A DNA stretch of 64,000 nt from Methanocella_A sp963769045. GTDB lineage: Archaea > Halobacteriota > Methanocellia > Methanocellales > Methanocellaceae. Location of the stretch: the NCBI GenBank assembly GCA_963769045.1, contig CAVYKK010000026.1, forward strand, positions 224,153 through 288,152, written 5' to 3'. Shown piece by piece: positions 55,683 through 64,000 of the stretch; position 1 is the first letter of the stretch; each line of letters starts with the position of its first letter. The notes below the pieces were generated by a model. It was not told where the DNA came from, searched no databases, and worked only from the letters and a program-made list of their open reading frames with translations. Both the position numbers and the translations under genes were made by a program.

Positions 55683-57323
55683 ATGATGAAAACCAGGCTG
55701 GAAAAAATATTTGCATCTTTTAACAACTTGGCAGGAAATGACAAAGCGGCGTATTTGTGTATAGTAATCTTTATTGTCTTCCTTGTATCGTACGGGTTCC
55801 TGTTCCATAAACTGCCGGACGAGCTGCCATCCAATCCCGAGGTCGACGGATACTTGCTCCAGGCAACATCGATCGGTCACGGCCTCATTCCCGCCATGGA
55901 TGTATTTCATCCGCTGGGATATTCGGCATTGGTGGCGGTGCCGGGTTTCCTTGTTAACGACTATGTCCTGGGCGGAGTGATTATATCCGCCCTTTCTGCA
56001 GGGCTTTTCCTGCTTTATATTTACCTGACCGGAAAAAAAATTTTTAATAGCCAGGTAGGCCTTGGAGCGACGATTTTATGTATGCTCAGTTTTACGGTTA
56101 TGCAGGCCGGGATCCGGACGGCAAGCGATATGACGTTTGCAGCCTGTTGTATGGCTGTCATTTACTATACCTTAAAAATACAGGATAATACAGAGTATAA
56201 AAATTTTGTAGTGCTCGGAGTATTTACCGCGATTGCATACGTGACCAGGTATAATGCTCTGTTGCTGTTACCCATAATCCTGGTATCGCTGGTTATAACT
56301 GCGAAAAAACATGGTTTGCTTGTTAAACAGTGGGTGACGTTTATGGCTGTACTATCAATGTTCGTATTGCCGCAGTTGCTAATTACCTATTTCCAGTATG
56401 GCTCGCCATTTTATAATGAAGCATGGAGGAATATCGCACTGGTCATATTCGGCGGTTTGCATGATAATGCCTGGGGTTATGCGACCTCCGTGACGTTTTC
56501 CGAATTTATCAACAGCATGGCCAGGTACCCGGGCCTGGCTTTCGGACACTTTATCGGGAACCTGGTGCAGTTCTTCGGAATGTCATGGGAGCTGTTAATG
56601 GGAAATAATGCCCTGTATCATATTCCTTATGACCGGTATGTCCGCTACCTTTATTTTGCCGCTATACTATGGCCGATGGCAATTATGTCAATTGCCGGCA
56701 TATACACGGCCATAAAAAATAAAACGATCAACAGGAACTACCTGACATTAATACTGTTATACCTAACCATCTATATCGTCGTATTTTCGTTCTGTTTCAC
56801 CGTCGAGGAACGGTTAATGATGCCCATCCTGGGGGTAACGAATATATTTTTAATCTATCTTGTGTTCGGTCTGTTCAAAGGGTCGGCAAGATACCAGACG
56901 ATCGTGGTCCTGTATGTTTTTATTCCCCTTCTGGTGACCGGCGCTGTTGCGTTGTATGATTATGCCGGCATGGACCCGGTCACTGACCTGAAAATCGCAC
57001 AGACGCTGGAAAACAGGAACAACGATTCGATAACTATTGCCGGCACCGCGACGTTCTTACAGCCGTACTTGTCGTGCAACTACACCAGAATTCCGTATGC
57101 TACCGGCGCTGAAGTCGACAGTCCCCAGTTATATAACCGTATGCTGAAAAATTTCCTGGACAACGGCCATTATGATTACCTGATCGTGGGAAGGAGCGGT
57201 TACAGCTATCCGGGATTGTCCGATCCCCGTAACAATATATACCCGTATCTCAAATACGATGGAACCGATTCGACGGAAAATGTAATTGTTTACACGATCG
57301 ATCCGAGGGCTGCATATGGGTAA
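55683..57323 (+). CDS. Polytopic glycosyltransferase, GT39/ArnT-like
   Basis: About 546 residues with ten or more TM helices. The N-terminal outer loop has the acidic motif LPSNPEVDGYLLQA, like the D-x-(D/E) region of lipid-linked-sugar transferases, followed by IPAMDVFHPLGYS. The C-terminus is a short outside domain (SCNYTRIPYATGAEVD). It would use a polyprenyl-phosphate sugar outside the cell. More AT-rich than its neighbours. ATG 55683 or 55686 precedes MKTRLEKI. Confidence 0.65.
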   Translation: MMKTRLEKIFASFNNLAGNDKAAYLCIVIFIVFLVSYGFLFHKLPDELPSNPEVDGYLLQATSIGHGLIPAMDVFHPLGYSALVAVPGFLVNDYVLGGVIISALSAGLFLLYIYLTGKKIFNSQVGLGATILCMLSFTVMQAGIRTASDMTFAACCMAVIYYTLKIQDNTEYKNFVVLGVFTAIAYVTRYNALLLLPIILVSLVITAKKHGLLVKQWVTFMAVLSMFVLPQLLITYFQYGSPFYNEAWRNIALVIFGGLHDNAWGYATSVTFSEFINSMARYPGLAFGHFIGNLVQFFGMSWELLMGNNALYHIPYDRYVRYLYFAAILWPMAIMSIAGIYTAIKNKTINRNYLTLILLYLTIYIVVFSFCFTVEERLMMPILGVTNIFLIYLVFGLFKGSARYQTIVVLYVFIPLLVTGAVALYDYAGMDPVTDLKIAQTLENRNNDSITIAGTATFLQPYLSCNYTRIPYATGAEVDSPQLYNRMLKNFLDNGHYDYLIVGRSGYSYPGLSDPRNNIYPYLKYDGTDSTENVIVYTIDPRAAYG

Positions 57324-58566
57324 AAGCGATCTGCGATGGTTCCTTTACGAAGACTATGTCGAGGGCTATAAAAAACAGGGAAGCGCCTCCGGCGATCAAC
57401 ATATGACAGAATGGCTGCGCAAGAACGTGGAGATTTTCAGCAGGCACCGCACTTTATACTGGCTTACGGACCGGCTGCTGAACGGGTTGAGCACGATCAG
57501 CTCGTCAATCTTCGGGAAAGGGATGAAGATCATGTTCGTGTCATTGCACCCCAAACATGCGGCAATCATCCGGCAATCGTCGAAGGACAACCAGGTCTTC
57601 CTGCTACAAAACGGGATACGCGTGACCGCACTGATGACCGACCCGCACATTTACAACTGCCAGTCACACGATATTTATTACGATCTTTATACCGGTATAG
57701 TCGGGCACGACGACCGGCGCCTGGAACAGGCTGTCGAAGGGATGAGGCAGCTGATCGGAAAATACCGGCCGGACGTGATCGTGCTGAACGATGACGCGCT
57801 TCCGGAAAACCGGCTCGTTGTCCTTGTAGCCCGCGAACTGGGCATACCCACAGTCGAAATACAACATGGTATATACCAGTCTAACTGCATCTGGCCGACC
57901 GGCCTCCACGTTGACTACGTATTTGTCTGGGGCCAGTACTTCGCCGATAATTACGTACGGAGAGGCATCAGGACTGCGGATAAAATAAAGGTACTGGGAT
58001 ACCCCTTCGAACTACCGCCCTCCGGAACCGGGGCAAAAAAGGAAAGATTGCTGCTTGTTTACTTTGGCGGAGACTTTGAAAAGTATGTCCCGGGGCAACT
58101 CCAGACGAAGCTGGACACGGTCCGGGGGCTGAAAGCGATCTGCGAATCGGCAGGACTCGCGTTCGCGTACCGGCCGCACCCGGGCGACGACCGGGAAAAT
58201 TTGTCCTCGCTGATGCCAGAAGTGACGTTCACCAGCGCCGGAGAGACACTGCAGGAGTCGATCGACCGGGGAGACATCTTTGTCTCTTTCAACTCGACGG
58301 CACTTCTGGAGGCGGCACTTCAGGAAAAGCTCATCGTGCAACTGCTCAGCTATAAGCTCCCGACCGACGATTTCCAGCTGCTGGGCATCTGTCCCCGTGC
58401 TTTTACCACCCTTGAAGAGATGGAACCGTACCTGAAAGAAATAGCGAAATCCGGGGATACCTCCCGGTTCAGGGCGCCCGTTAAAAACAGCTATATTGAC
58501 ATGCCGAAATCCGGGCCGGGCGTGCGGTTCTTAGAGTTGGTCAACGAGATCACGGCCAAGCTTTGA
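57316..58566 (+). CDS. GT-B-fold glycosyl/glycerophosphotransferase-like protein
   Basis: 416 residues from ATG 57316 (MGKSDLRWF), overlapping the previous gene by 8 bases. VEIQHGIYQSNCIWPTGLH and HVDYVFVWGQYFADNYVRRG, then KIKVLGYPFE, FAYRPHPGDD and SFNSTALLEAALQEKLIVQL, give the two-domain order of GT-B enzymes near the CDP-glycerol/surface-polysaccharide group. No clear family assigned. Confidence 0.6.
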   Translation: MGKSDLRWFLYEDYVEGYKKQGSASGDQHMTEWLRKNVEIFSRHRTLYWLTDRLLNGLSTISSSIFGKGMKIMFVSLHPKHAAIIRQSSKDNQVFLLQNGIRVTALMTDPHIYNCQSHDIYYDLYTGIVGHDDRRLEQAVEGMRQLIGKYRPDVIVLNDDALPENRLVVLVARELGIPTVEIQHGIYQSNCIWPTGLHVDYVFVWGQYFADNYVRRGIRTADKIKVLGYPFELPPSGTGAKKERLLLVYFGGDFEKYVPGQLQTKLDTVRGLKAICESAGLAFAYRPHPGDDRENLSSLMPEVTFTSAGETLQESIDRGDIFVSFNSTALLEAALQEKLIVQLLSYKLPTDDFQLLGICPRAFTTLEEMEPYLKEIAKSGDTSRFRAPVKNSYIDMPKSGPGVRFLELVNEITAKL

Positions 58567-58689
58567 TCGGCCGGGGCCGGCGATATTTGAGAATGCGGCC
58601 TGTCGGATAAAAGTATACTGACCGGGTTTTCCGTCTGGACGTTTTCTTCCGGCGATTTATGGCTGGACAACAGGAAATTTTTTACTAGT

Positions 58690-58915
58690 TCAAGCGACCA
58701 TCGACTTGATAAAAGTGATCTCGTCACGCTTTATCACGCCCAGCACGATTATGAGGGCAGCATAGATCACAAAACCAGTAACGATCGCCAGGAGCACGTC
58801 AACCAGCAGCACCGGATGAAGTATGTATACGACCGCGGCCATGATGACTGAAGCGACGATCATCTTCACAACCGGGACCAGGTCCAAGTCGAATTTTTCG
58901 CCATCAGGCCGCCGC
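58690..58915 (-). pseudogene. C-terminal fragment of a Wzx-type polysaccharide flippase
   Basis: Reverse frame FDLDLVPVVKMIVASVIM, then TM helices AAVVYILHPVLLVDVLLAIV and GFVIYAALIIVLGVIKR, ending KSMVA. This is the typical tail of a polysaccharide-transport flippase. It would be transcribed toward 58690 and its N-terminal ~400 residues should lie to the right, but there the sequence changes to GC-rich DNA. The break is therefore an assembly or recombination junction. Confidence 0.6.
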
Positions 58916-58990
58916 CGGAAGCTCACGAGCGCGAGCTGTTCGACCGCCTGCCGATGCCGTGGGTGGTTGGGTGGTGGTCATCGCCGGACC
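58908..58990 (-). pseudogene. Scar containing both ends of a deazaflavin-type nitroreductase gene
   Basis: Bases 58946-58988, reverse strand, match the first codons of the gene at 63665 (MTTTQPP...). Bases about 58908-58945 match its last part (RAVEQLSLVAF; here QAVEQLALVSF). The ~480 bases between are missing and the two ends are joined out of frame. It sits exactly at the archaeal/GC-rich boundary. Confidence 0.7.
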
Positions 58991-59636
58991 CCCCGCCGAG
59001 AGCCTGGGCCGAGCCCCGGATGTCCCTACGCAGGGTGTCGTCGAGCCACGTCTCGTAATCGCCCGGAGACCAGCCATGGTGCGCCACCAGCCGTTCGTAC
59101 GCCGACGTGAGCGTCAGGGCGTCGAGGAGCGCCTCGACGCGTCGAGGGTCAAGCGCGCGCTCGAGCTCGACGAGCCGCCGCGCGAGTCGCGCGATCCCCC
59201 CGCTCCGCATCGCGTTCGCCGCTGCGACCTCGACCCGGATGTTGGGATCCGCCGCTGCCGCATTCGAGTCAATCATCACGATGTCGTGGCCGGCCTCCCA
59301 GCGCAGGCGAATTGACCGCGCGAACGAGCCCAGCGCTTCGTCGAGGTTCGTGGCCGCGAGGGCGGCGGCGTACGCCTCCGACGCCGCCGGATCGGTGACG
59401 ACCGACTCGCGCAGGGCGCGCAGGATGTTGGCCTTCGACCCAAAGACCGCGTAGACCGTCTGGACCGCAACGCCGGCCTCGGACGCGATCTCCCGGAGCG
59501 TCGTGGCGGCATAGCCGGCATCACCGAACCGCCGGCGCGCCGCTTCGAGGATCCGGCGCGTCGTGACCGCTGCCTGCTCGGCGCGCAGGCTGCCGACGGG
59601 GCTCTTGACGTCTCGCATCTCGATAGAGTACAACAT
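58923..59636 (-). CDS. TetR-family regulator
   Basis: 237-residue frame. HTH: TTRRILEAARRRFGDAGYAATTLREIASEAGVAVQTVYAVFGSKANIL, here read from residue ~25 to 72. The ligand domain follows (SFARSIRLRWEAGHDIVMID). The last ~20 residues (SGDDHHPTTHGIGRRSNSSRS) run through the start of the broken nitroreductase and are probably not native. Start may be ATG 59618 (MRDVKSPVG). It is divergent from the SnoaL-like gene across a palindrome and likely controls both. Confidence 0.85.
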   Translation of the reverse strand: MLYSIEMRDVKSPVGSLRAEQAAVTTRRILEAARRRFGDAGYAATTLREIASEAGVAVQTVYAVFGSKANILRALRESVVTDPAASEAYAAALAATNLDEALGSFARSIRLRWEAGHDIVMIDSNAAAADPNIRVEVAAANAMRSGGIARLARRLVELERALDPRRVEALLDALTLTSAYERLVAHHGWSPGDYETWLDDTLRRDIRGSAQALGGGSGDDHHPTTHGIGRRSNSSRS

Positions 59637-59644
59637 GTAGTCAC

Positions 59645-59659
59645 TAGAGTATCACTCTA
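59645..59659. promoter_or_regulatory. Probable TetR operator
   Basis: TAGAGTATCACTCTA is a perfect 6+3+6 palindrome. It lies inside a wider pair of 11-base inverted arms CTCGATAGAGT (59619-59629) and ACTCTATCGAG (59654-59664). It covers the divergent start region of the TetR and SnoaL-like genes. Confidence 0.7.
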
Positions 59660-59684
59660 TCGAGACCGGAGAAGGAGCGTCCCC

Positions 59685-60134
59685 ATGAGCGTCGACCAGG
59701 GGACCATTGAGAGGAACGTCGCCGCGACGCGTCGACTCTTCGAGGACGGCTTCACCCGCGGCAATGCCGACGTCTGCGACGAGCTCGTGGCGTCGGACTC
59801 GATCGAGCACCAGCGCGGACTCAAGGGCGGGGCCGAGGGGACCAAGGAGACGATCCGCACGCTGCACGCGTGGTTCAGCGACTTCGAGCTGACCATCGAC
59901 GACCTCGTCGCGCAGGGTGACCAGGTCTGGATTTGCGCGACCGGGCGGGGCCTCAATACGGGCAGCGTCTTCGGCCGGCCACCCACGGGCCGTCGAGCGG
60001 AGATCACGGTGTTCGACCAGGTTCGCCTGCGCGACGGGCGGATTGTCGAGCACTGGGGCGTCCCGGACCAGCTGGGACTGCTGATGCAGCTGGGCCTGTT
60101 CGGCCGACCGGAAGCGGCGACGGTTGCCGGCTAA
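59685..60134 (+). CDS. SnoaL-like ester cyclase/NTF2-fold protein
   Basis: 149 residues. FEDGFTRGNADVCDELVASD, SIEHQRGLKGGAEGTKETIR, FELTIDDLVAQGDQVWI and IVEHWGVPD follow the SnoaL-like polyketide cyclase order. AGGAGCGT lies before the ATG. Function is not known; such proteins often help detoxify or hydrolyse small molecules under a divergent TetR. Confidence 0.8.
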   Translation: MSVDQGTIERNVAATRRLFEDGFTRGNADVCDELVASDSIEHQRGLKGGAEGTKETIRTLHAWFSDFELTIDDLVAQGDQVWICATGRGLNTGSVFGRPPTGRRAEITVFDQVRLRDGRIVEHWGVPDQLGLLMQLGLFGRPEAATVAG

Positions 60135-60232
60135 GGGCGGCGCTGGCCTCGACCAGGTTCAATCGCCCTCACCCCGGCGCCACGGGCGGCCGCAGGACCT
60201 CCTTCCAGGCCGAGTGTGCCGGGGACGTTGCC

Positions 60233-62672
60233 CTACGGGTGGTGGGCAGTGGCGCTGGTCTCGCCTGCGGCACTACGGGCACCTGCTTCGACACGTCGCA
60301 CCTGCGCGACGTAGGCGCGATGCGGTACGGAACCGCTGATCGGATCGACTGCCTCGTTTCCGATGATGAGGTTCAGGTTCGCGCCCGCCGGCCCGAACGG
60401 GTCGTAGCCCGGTGCACCGAGCTCGGGACAGCCCTGCCACCAACCGTGCTGGCCGACCACGACATCGGGCCGCAACGTGTCGTTGAGGCGCGCACGCGCT
60501 CGGACGGTCCCCAGCGGCGTATCGAGATGCACCCAGTCACCTGCCGCGATCCCGCGCTCTTCGGCGGTCGCGGGATGGATCTCGAGCTCCGGGTCCATCG
60601 CCTTCCGGCGGAGACTGGCCAGCCCGCGATGCTGCGTCTCGCAGAAGAGGTGGTGCTTGGTCGACGTGAGGATCAGAGGGTAGCGGGCGGCCAGGTCGGG
60701 GCGGGACAGCGGACTCACTCGCGGTTCCTCGAACTCGGCGACCGGTGCGTACCCGCCCTCGAGCAGCGTCTGCGAGTAGAGCTCGACCCTGCGCGTCGGG
60801 GTGTTGAAGCCGACTGGCACTCCGTTCGGCTCCTCCGCAAACTTGCGGAAGCGGGTCTCGAGCGAGAGCCGGACGCCCTCGGGGTGGTCGCGCAGTTCCT
60901 CGAGGGTCAGTCCGCAGGCTTGCAGGCGGACGCGGTGTCCGGCATCGATGTCGCCGTTCCAGAAATTGGCACCGAGGCCGAGCCGCGTCGCCAAGCCGAA
61001 CACGATCTCGGCGTCGGAACGCGCCTCGCCCGGGGGGTCGACAACCCTGGGCCGGAGCTGCACGTGCGACGCGGCGTCCTGGCTGCCCTCGAAACCGATC
61101 TTGAGGGCTTCCCGCTCGAACGGGCTGGCGACCGGGAGGACCACGTCCGCCAGCTCGGCGGTCGGGTTCATGAACAGGTCGGCGTGGACGTAGAACTCGA
61201 GCGCAGCGAGCGCGTCACGGCCGCGCCGGGTGTCCGCGTGGGCCATGATGACGTTCGCCCCGAACCCCACCAGGCCGCGGACGCGATACGGCGTGCGTTC
61301 CAGGATCGCGCGGTACACGTCGTCCGACGTCACGAACCCCCACCGCGCCGGCCCGAGCGTCCGCTCCTGCATACCGAGCGCCTTTGAGCGTTGGCTGGGT
61401 TCCAGGAGTTCGCGGCCCTCGACATTCGGTGTTGGGACGGGCGAGAACAACACGTTCCCGCCGGGAATGTCGAGGCTCCCGGTCAGCGCGTACAACTGGC
61501 CGATCGCCCGCGAGATCTGGGTCGCGTTCGTGTGCTGCTCGACGCCGCTCCAGGCGTAGTAGGCGACCGGACGCGACTCCCAGAGCATCCGCGCCGCCGC
61601 GACTACCTGCGCGGCCTCGACGCCGCAGATCGATGCCACCCGCTCGGGTGGGTAGCGCCCGCACTGCTCCGCGACGATCTCGAACGCGGGCCGGCATGCG
61701 ATCTCGCCCGCAGGGCGTCTCGACGCGGATTGCCCCGAAGAGGGCAAGCTCGTCGACACTGGACCGCGCCGCGGCGGGGTCATAGACGATCGGGCGCTTG
61801 CTCGCCTCGTCCCAGGCGACGAAACGCCCAGTGCTGCCTGCGCCGAGGTCGGCCTCCGTGAGCAGCCGACCGTCGTCGTCGCGTACAAGCAGCGGTCCGT
61901 TCGTCCACTCGCGAACGAACGCCTGGTCGAACCAGCCCTGCTCGATCATCACCCAAGCGATCCCGAGCGCGAGCGCCGCGTCGGTCCCGGGGCGAACCTG
62001 GAGCCACAGGTCCGCTTTAGCGGCGGCGCCGACCTTGCGAGGATCGACGACGATGAGGCGGGCGCCGCGCTTGAGCGCATCCACAGTGGCGGTCGCGTGG
62101 GCGATCCGGGCGAGGTTCGGGTTGTAGCCCCAGTACAGGATGCAGCCGGCGCGCTCGAGGTCGGGCATGTATGCGCCGGGTACCGCAGCGCCAAAGGTGT
62201 ATGTCGGCGCCAGGAACCTGCCCCAGCCGCAGAGCTCCATCGATGCCAGCAGGTTCGGCGTCCCGAAGGCGTTCATGAGCCGACTGATCCAGGCGGTCGT
62301 GTCGTCCGATCCCGACGTGGACGGGGATGCGACGCTGAACACCACGCTCTCGGGCCCGTCTTCGGTGGCGATCGCCGCGAGCCGTGTCGCGACCAGGTCG
62401 AGCGCCTCGTCCCATCCGATTCGCTCCCAGCCGGGATCGGGATCGCCCTTCGGACGCGTGCGACGGACCGGGTAACGCAGCCGGTCGGGGTGGTAGACGA
62501 GCTCGGGAGCGGCCCTCCCCTTCGCGCAAAGCGCCCGGCCGGTCGGGTGGGCCGGGTCGGGATCGAGCGCGACGAACCGACCATGTTCGACCGTCGCGAT
62601 CGAGCCGCAGCGCGAAATGCACAGGCTGCAGTAGCCCGGGACGCGCTCGACGGAGGGAGACGCTTCTACCAT
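60233..62672 (-). CDS. Molybdopterin-dependent oxidoreductase, catalytic subunit (frame break)
   Basis: Start ATG 62672 (MVEASPSVERVPGYC). The 4Fe-4S motif is CSLCISRC...ALCAKG. Bis-MGD binding parts are WERIGWDEALDLVATRL, LYWGYNPNLARIAHAT and LIVVDPRKV. MELCGWGR has a Cys where family members coordinate Mo. The frame changes near 61715 (FGAIRVETP then AGEIACRPAFEIVAEQ). The C-terminal domain has RVELYSQTLLEGG, GDWVHLDTPLGTVRARARL and NLIIGNEAVDPISGS. About 812 residues, DMSO-reductase superfamily; substrate unknown. No electron-transfer or membrane subunit follows. Confidence 0.85.
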
Positions 62673-62781
62673 GGCACGAACCCATCTTTGACTCGCGTCG
62701 TCGGACGTCGGCGCTCGAGGCCGGAAGTGTAATTCGACGCCCGCCTTGGTGTGAGTCTCTCGACTCTGGCGGGGGAGGATC

Positions 62782-62901
62782 GTGAAGCACCACCTGGCGA
62801 ACGCTCGATCCAAGGTGGGAGTTGAGACCACGGCACAGCTGGTCTGGATCCTCGCAACGCACCTGCCCGAGCCCGATGGCAGGGACCAACCCGACGAGTA
62901 G
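62782..62901 (+). pseudogene. Remnant of a LuxR-type HTH
   Basis: The frame VKHHLANARSKVGVETTAQL VWILATHLPEP followed by a stop matches the end of a GerE/LuxR DNA-binding domain (T-VKHHL...K-GV...). The upstream part of the domain is missing or degenerate, with an in-frame stop ~27 bases before. From 62902 to 63068 no gene was seen. Confidence 0.45.
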
Positions 62902-63068
62902 TAGCTGCTCGACAGGATTGTTGCCGAACGGAGCTCGAACCCGACCGAACCTACGTCATCCTGCCATCAGTGCTGACTGGCGTCGCTCAGGCGATCAGAC
63001 GCTGAACTGCGCAGCCCAGACGTCTCGGACGTGCTGGATCGTCGCCTTGGGCGGACGGCTGGAGCGAT

Positions 63069-63665
63069 CTATTCGCCTACGGTGCTATTGGGCCCCGGAT
63101 CAGGCGCCTGCGGGGCAGCCTTCCCCTCGGACGGCCGGAAGGCAACGAGCGAGAGCTGTTCGACCGCCCGCCGGCGGGCGGCGGACGTGCCGTCGTAGCG
63201 CCAGCCCAGGAGACGGCTCAGCACGGCTCGGATGATCGGCGCGATGAGCCGGTTGCGGCGCTCATAGTCGGCGAAGATCCGCTCGGCCTCGTCGGGCGGG
63301 AGGATGCGCCAGGCCGGCGCGAAGCGCTGCCGACCGAGCCTCACCTCGTGGGCGAGCCCGGCCTCGACGTTGTGGAGCCATCCGGTCCTCCGGCCCCAGC
63401 CAGCGGCCACGACGGACTCCCGGGTGACAGGGTCATATCGAACGACCTCGAGGACCGTCTCGCGGTGCAGCCCCGTCTTTCGGCCCGTGTGGACGAGAAG
63501 GAGGAACCGGTGGCCGAGGAGGACCCCGAGATGCGCGTGGTAGAGGTGGACGGGCAGCCCCAGGAGTGCGCGAAGTACGCCGGTCGGCGGGGCCGGCTGG
63601 CGGATCGGGGTCGGTGCCCCCGGTGGGGACCCACCCGATGCCGCGGGTGGTTGGGTGGTGGTCAT
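63069..63665 (-). CDS. Deazaflavin (F420)-type nitroreductase family protein
   Basis: 198 residues from ATG 63665, overlapping the previous stop (ATGA). LLLVHTGRKTGLHRETVLEV is the hallmark of the DDN family, followed by VVAAGWGRRTGWLHNVEAGL and EVRLGRQRFAPAWRIL. The family uses F420 and is common in Actinomycetota and Chloroflexota. A Pro-rich N-terminal ~30 residues precede the fold. A deleted paralogue lies at 58908-58990. Confidence 0.85.
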   Translation of the reverse strand: MTTTQPPAASGGSPPGAPTPIRQPAPPTGVLRALLGLPVHLYHAHLGVLLGHRFLLLVHTGRKTGLHRETVLEVVRYDPVTRESVVAAGWGRRTGWLHNVEAGLAHEVRLGRQRFAPAWRILPPDEAERIFADYERRNRLIAPIIRAVLSRLLGWRYDGTSAARRRAVEQLSLVAFRPSEGKAAPQAPDPGPNSTVGE

Positions 63666-64000
63666 CGCCGGATCTCCTGACCGGGACCATTCGACGCCCG
63701 CTGGACCTGCGTGGCTGACTCCGTCCTGGATGAACAGCACGGACACCCGCCCTCGGCGGCTCCGACGACAGCGTCGGCAGCGTCGCAACACGGTCCATCA
63801 AGGACCGCGAGGGATTGGCGTGGGCGCCCGAGATGTCCGAGCAGTCCGGCGAGTCGGGCGTCCAGGGCCTGCAGCCCGGCGATCCGCTCGGCGACCTCCG
63901 CGCGCCGCTGCTCGATCATCCGGGGCAGATCGGCAGTCGAGTCCCCGCAATGCCCGGAATGACACCAGCCAGCGATCCTGGCGGCATCTTCGAGTGGGAG
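63662..64000 (-). CDS. MerR-family regulator, C-terminal part (truncated by window edge)
   Basis: The reverse frame is open from 64000 to the stop at 63662: LPLEDAARIAGWCHSGHCGD, then RRAEVAERIAGLQALDARLA (dimerisation coiled coil), then LDGPCCDAADAV and GGCPCCSS. Cys pairs at the tail are like metal-responsive MerR proteins (mercury or zinc type). The N-terminal HTH is outside the window. Its stop overlaps the nitroreductase start. Confidence 0.75.
   Translation of the reverse strand, partial: LPLEDAARIAGWCHSGHCGDSTADLPRMIEQRRAEVAERIAGLQALDARLAGLLGHLGRPRQSLAVLDGPCCDAADAVVGAAEGGCPCCSSRTESATQVQRASNGPGQEIRR

Noticed and set aside
58923..58990. Native C-terminal extension of the TetR protein (SGDDHHPTTHGIG...)
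   Set aside because: The same bases encode the start of the nitroreductase in another frame, and the tail then crosses the scar; it is probably read-through into joined DNA.
59933..61387. 484-codon forward ORF in the GC-rich part
   Set aside because: It lies opposite the molybdopterin oxidoreductase; long antisense frames are expected at very high GC.

Overview
Most of the window (1 to about 58,900) looks like the chromosome of a motile methanogenic euryarchaeon, probably Methanocella-like (Methanomicrobia). The reasons are an archaeal-type chemotaxis operon that includes cheF, TATA/BRE-style promoters, a threonine synthase with an N-terminal zinc ribbon, CbiMQO metal transport, and many surface PQQ/NHL/RCC1 repeat proteins. 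The last ~5 kb (about 58,915-64,000) is much more GC-rich and bacterial in content: TetR, SnoaL-like protein, molybdopterin oxidoreductase, deazaflavin-type nitroreductase, MerR. It probably comes from another genome (Actinomycetota- or Chloroflexota-like) joined during assembly.

Layout: (1) 1-4,110: truncated kaiB, glutamate dehydrogenase, a solo inverted-repeat element, cheR and threonine synthase. (2) 4,244-27,277: an array of six paralogous membrane receptors. Each has an outside beta-propeller (two also carry RCC1 repeats), one transmembrane helix, a conserved GTVARAR..L..NENR juxtamembrane motif and two cytoplasmic winged-helix domains. They are interleaved with three NHL-repeat surface proteins and two small Pro/Thr-linker membrane proteins with an archaellin-like C-terminal region. 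Most of these promoters share a GTGAYARAA-like element beside the TATA box. This looks like a family of membrane-tethered one-component transcription regulators and is the best candidate for an undescribed system. (3) 27,391-30,300: a DtxR-type regulator with a palindromic operator and a CbiQ-CbiO-CbiM ECF metal transporter. (4) 30,301-31,000: an AT-rich GxxExxY (PD-(D/E)XK-like) gene between inverted CACAGAGG-repeat arms; an empty copy of the same arms lies at 1,571-1,831. (5) 30,997-36,570: cheF-cheY-cheB-cheA-cheC-cheD. (6) 36,913-40,524: ABC-2 transporter plus a NEW3-domain surface protein. (7) 40,721-58,566: surface glycan genes. A forward set holds a nucleotidyltransferase, three SDR epimerases, GT2 and a flippase-like remnant. 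It converges on a nine-gene reverse operon for a nonulosonic (pseudaminic-like) acid, followed by a forward methyltransferase, GT39-like and GT-B-like genes.

About 15 reading-frame breaks occur in otherwise well-conserved genes, in both the archaeal and the GC-rich part. They are more easily explained by uncorrected indels in the sequence than by gene decay. Such genes are reported here as single loci with the break noted. No tRNA, rRNA or CRISPR array was recognised.
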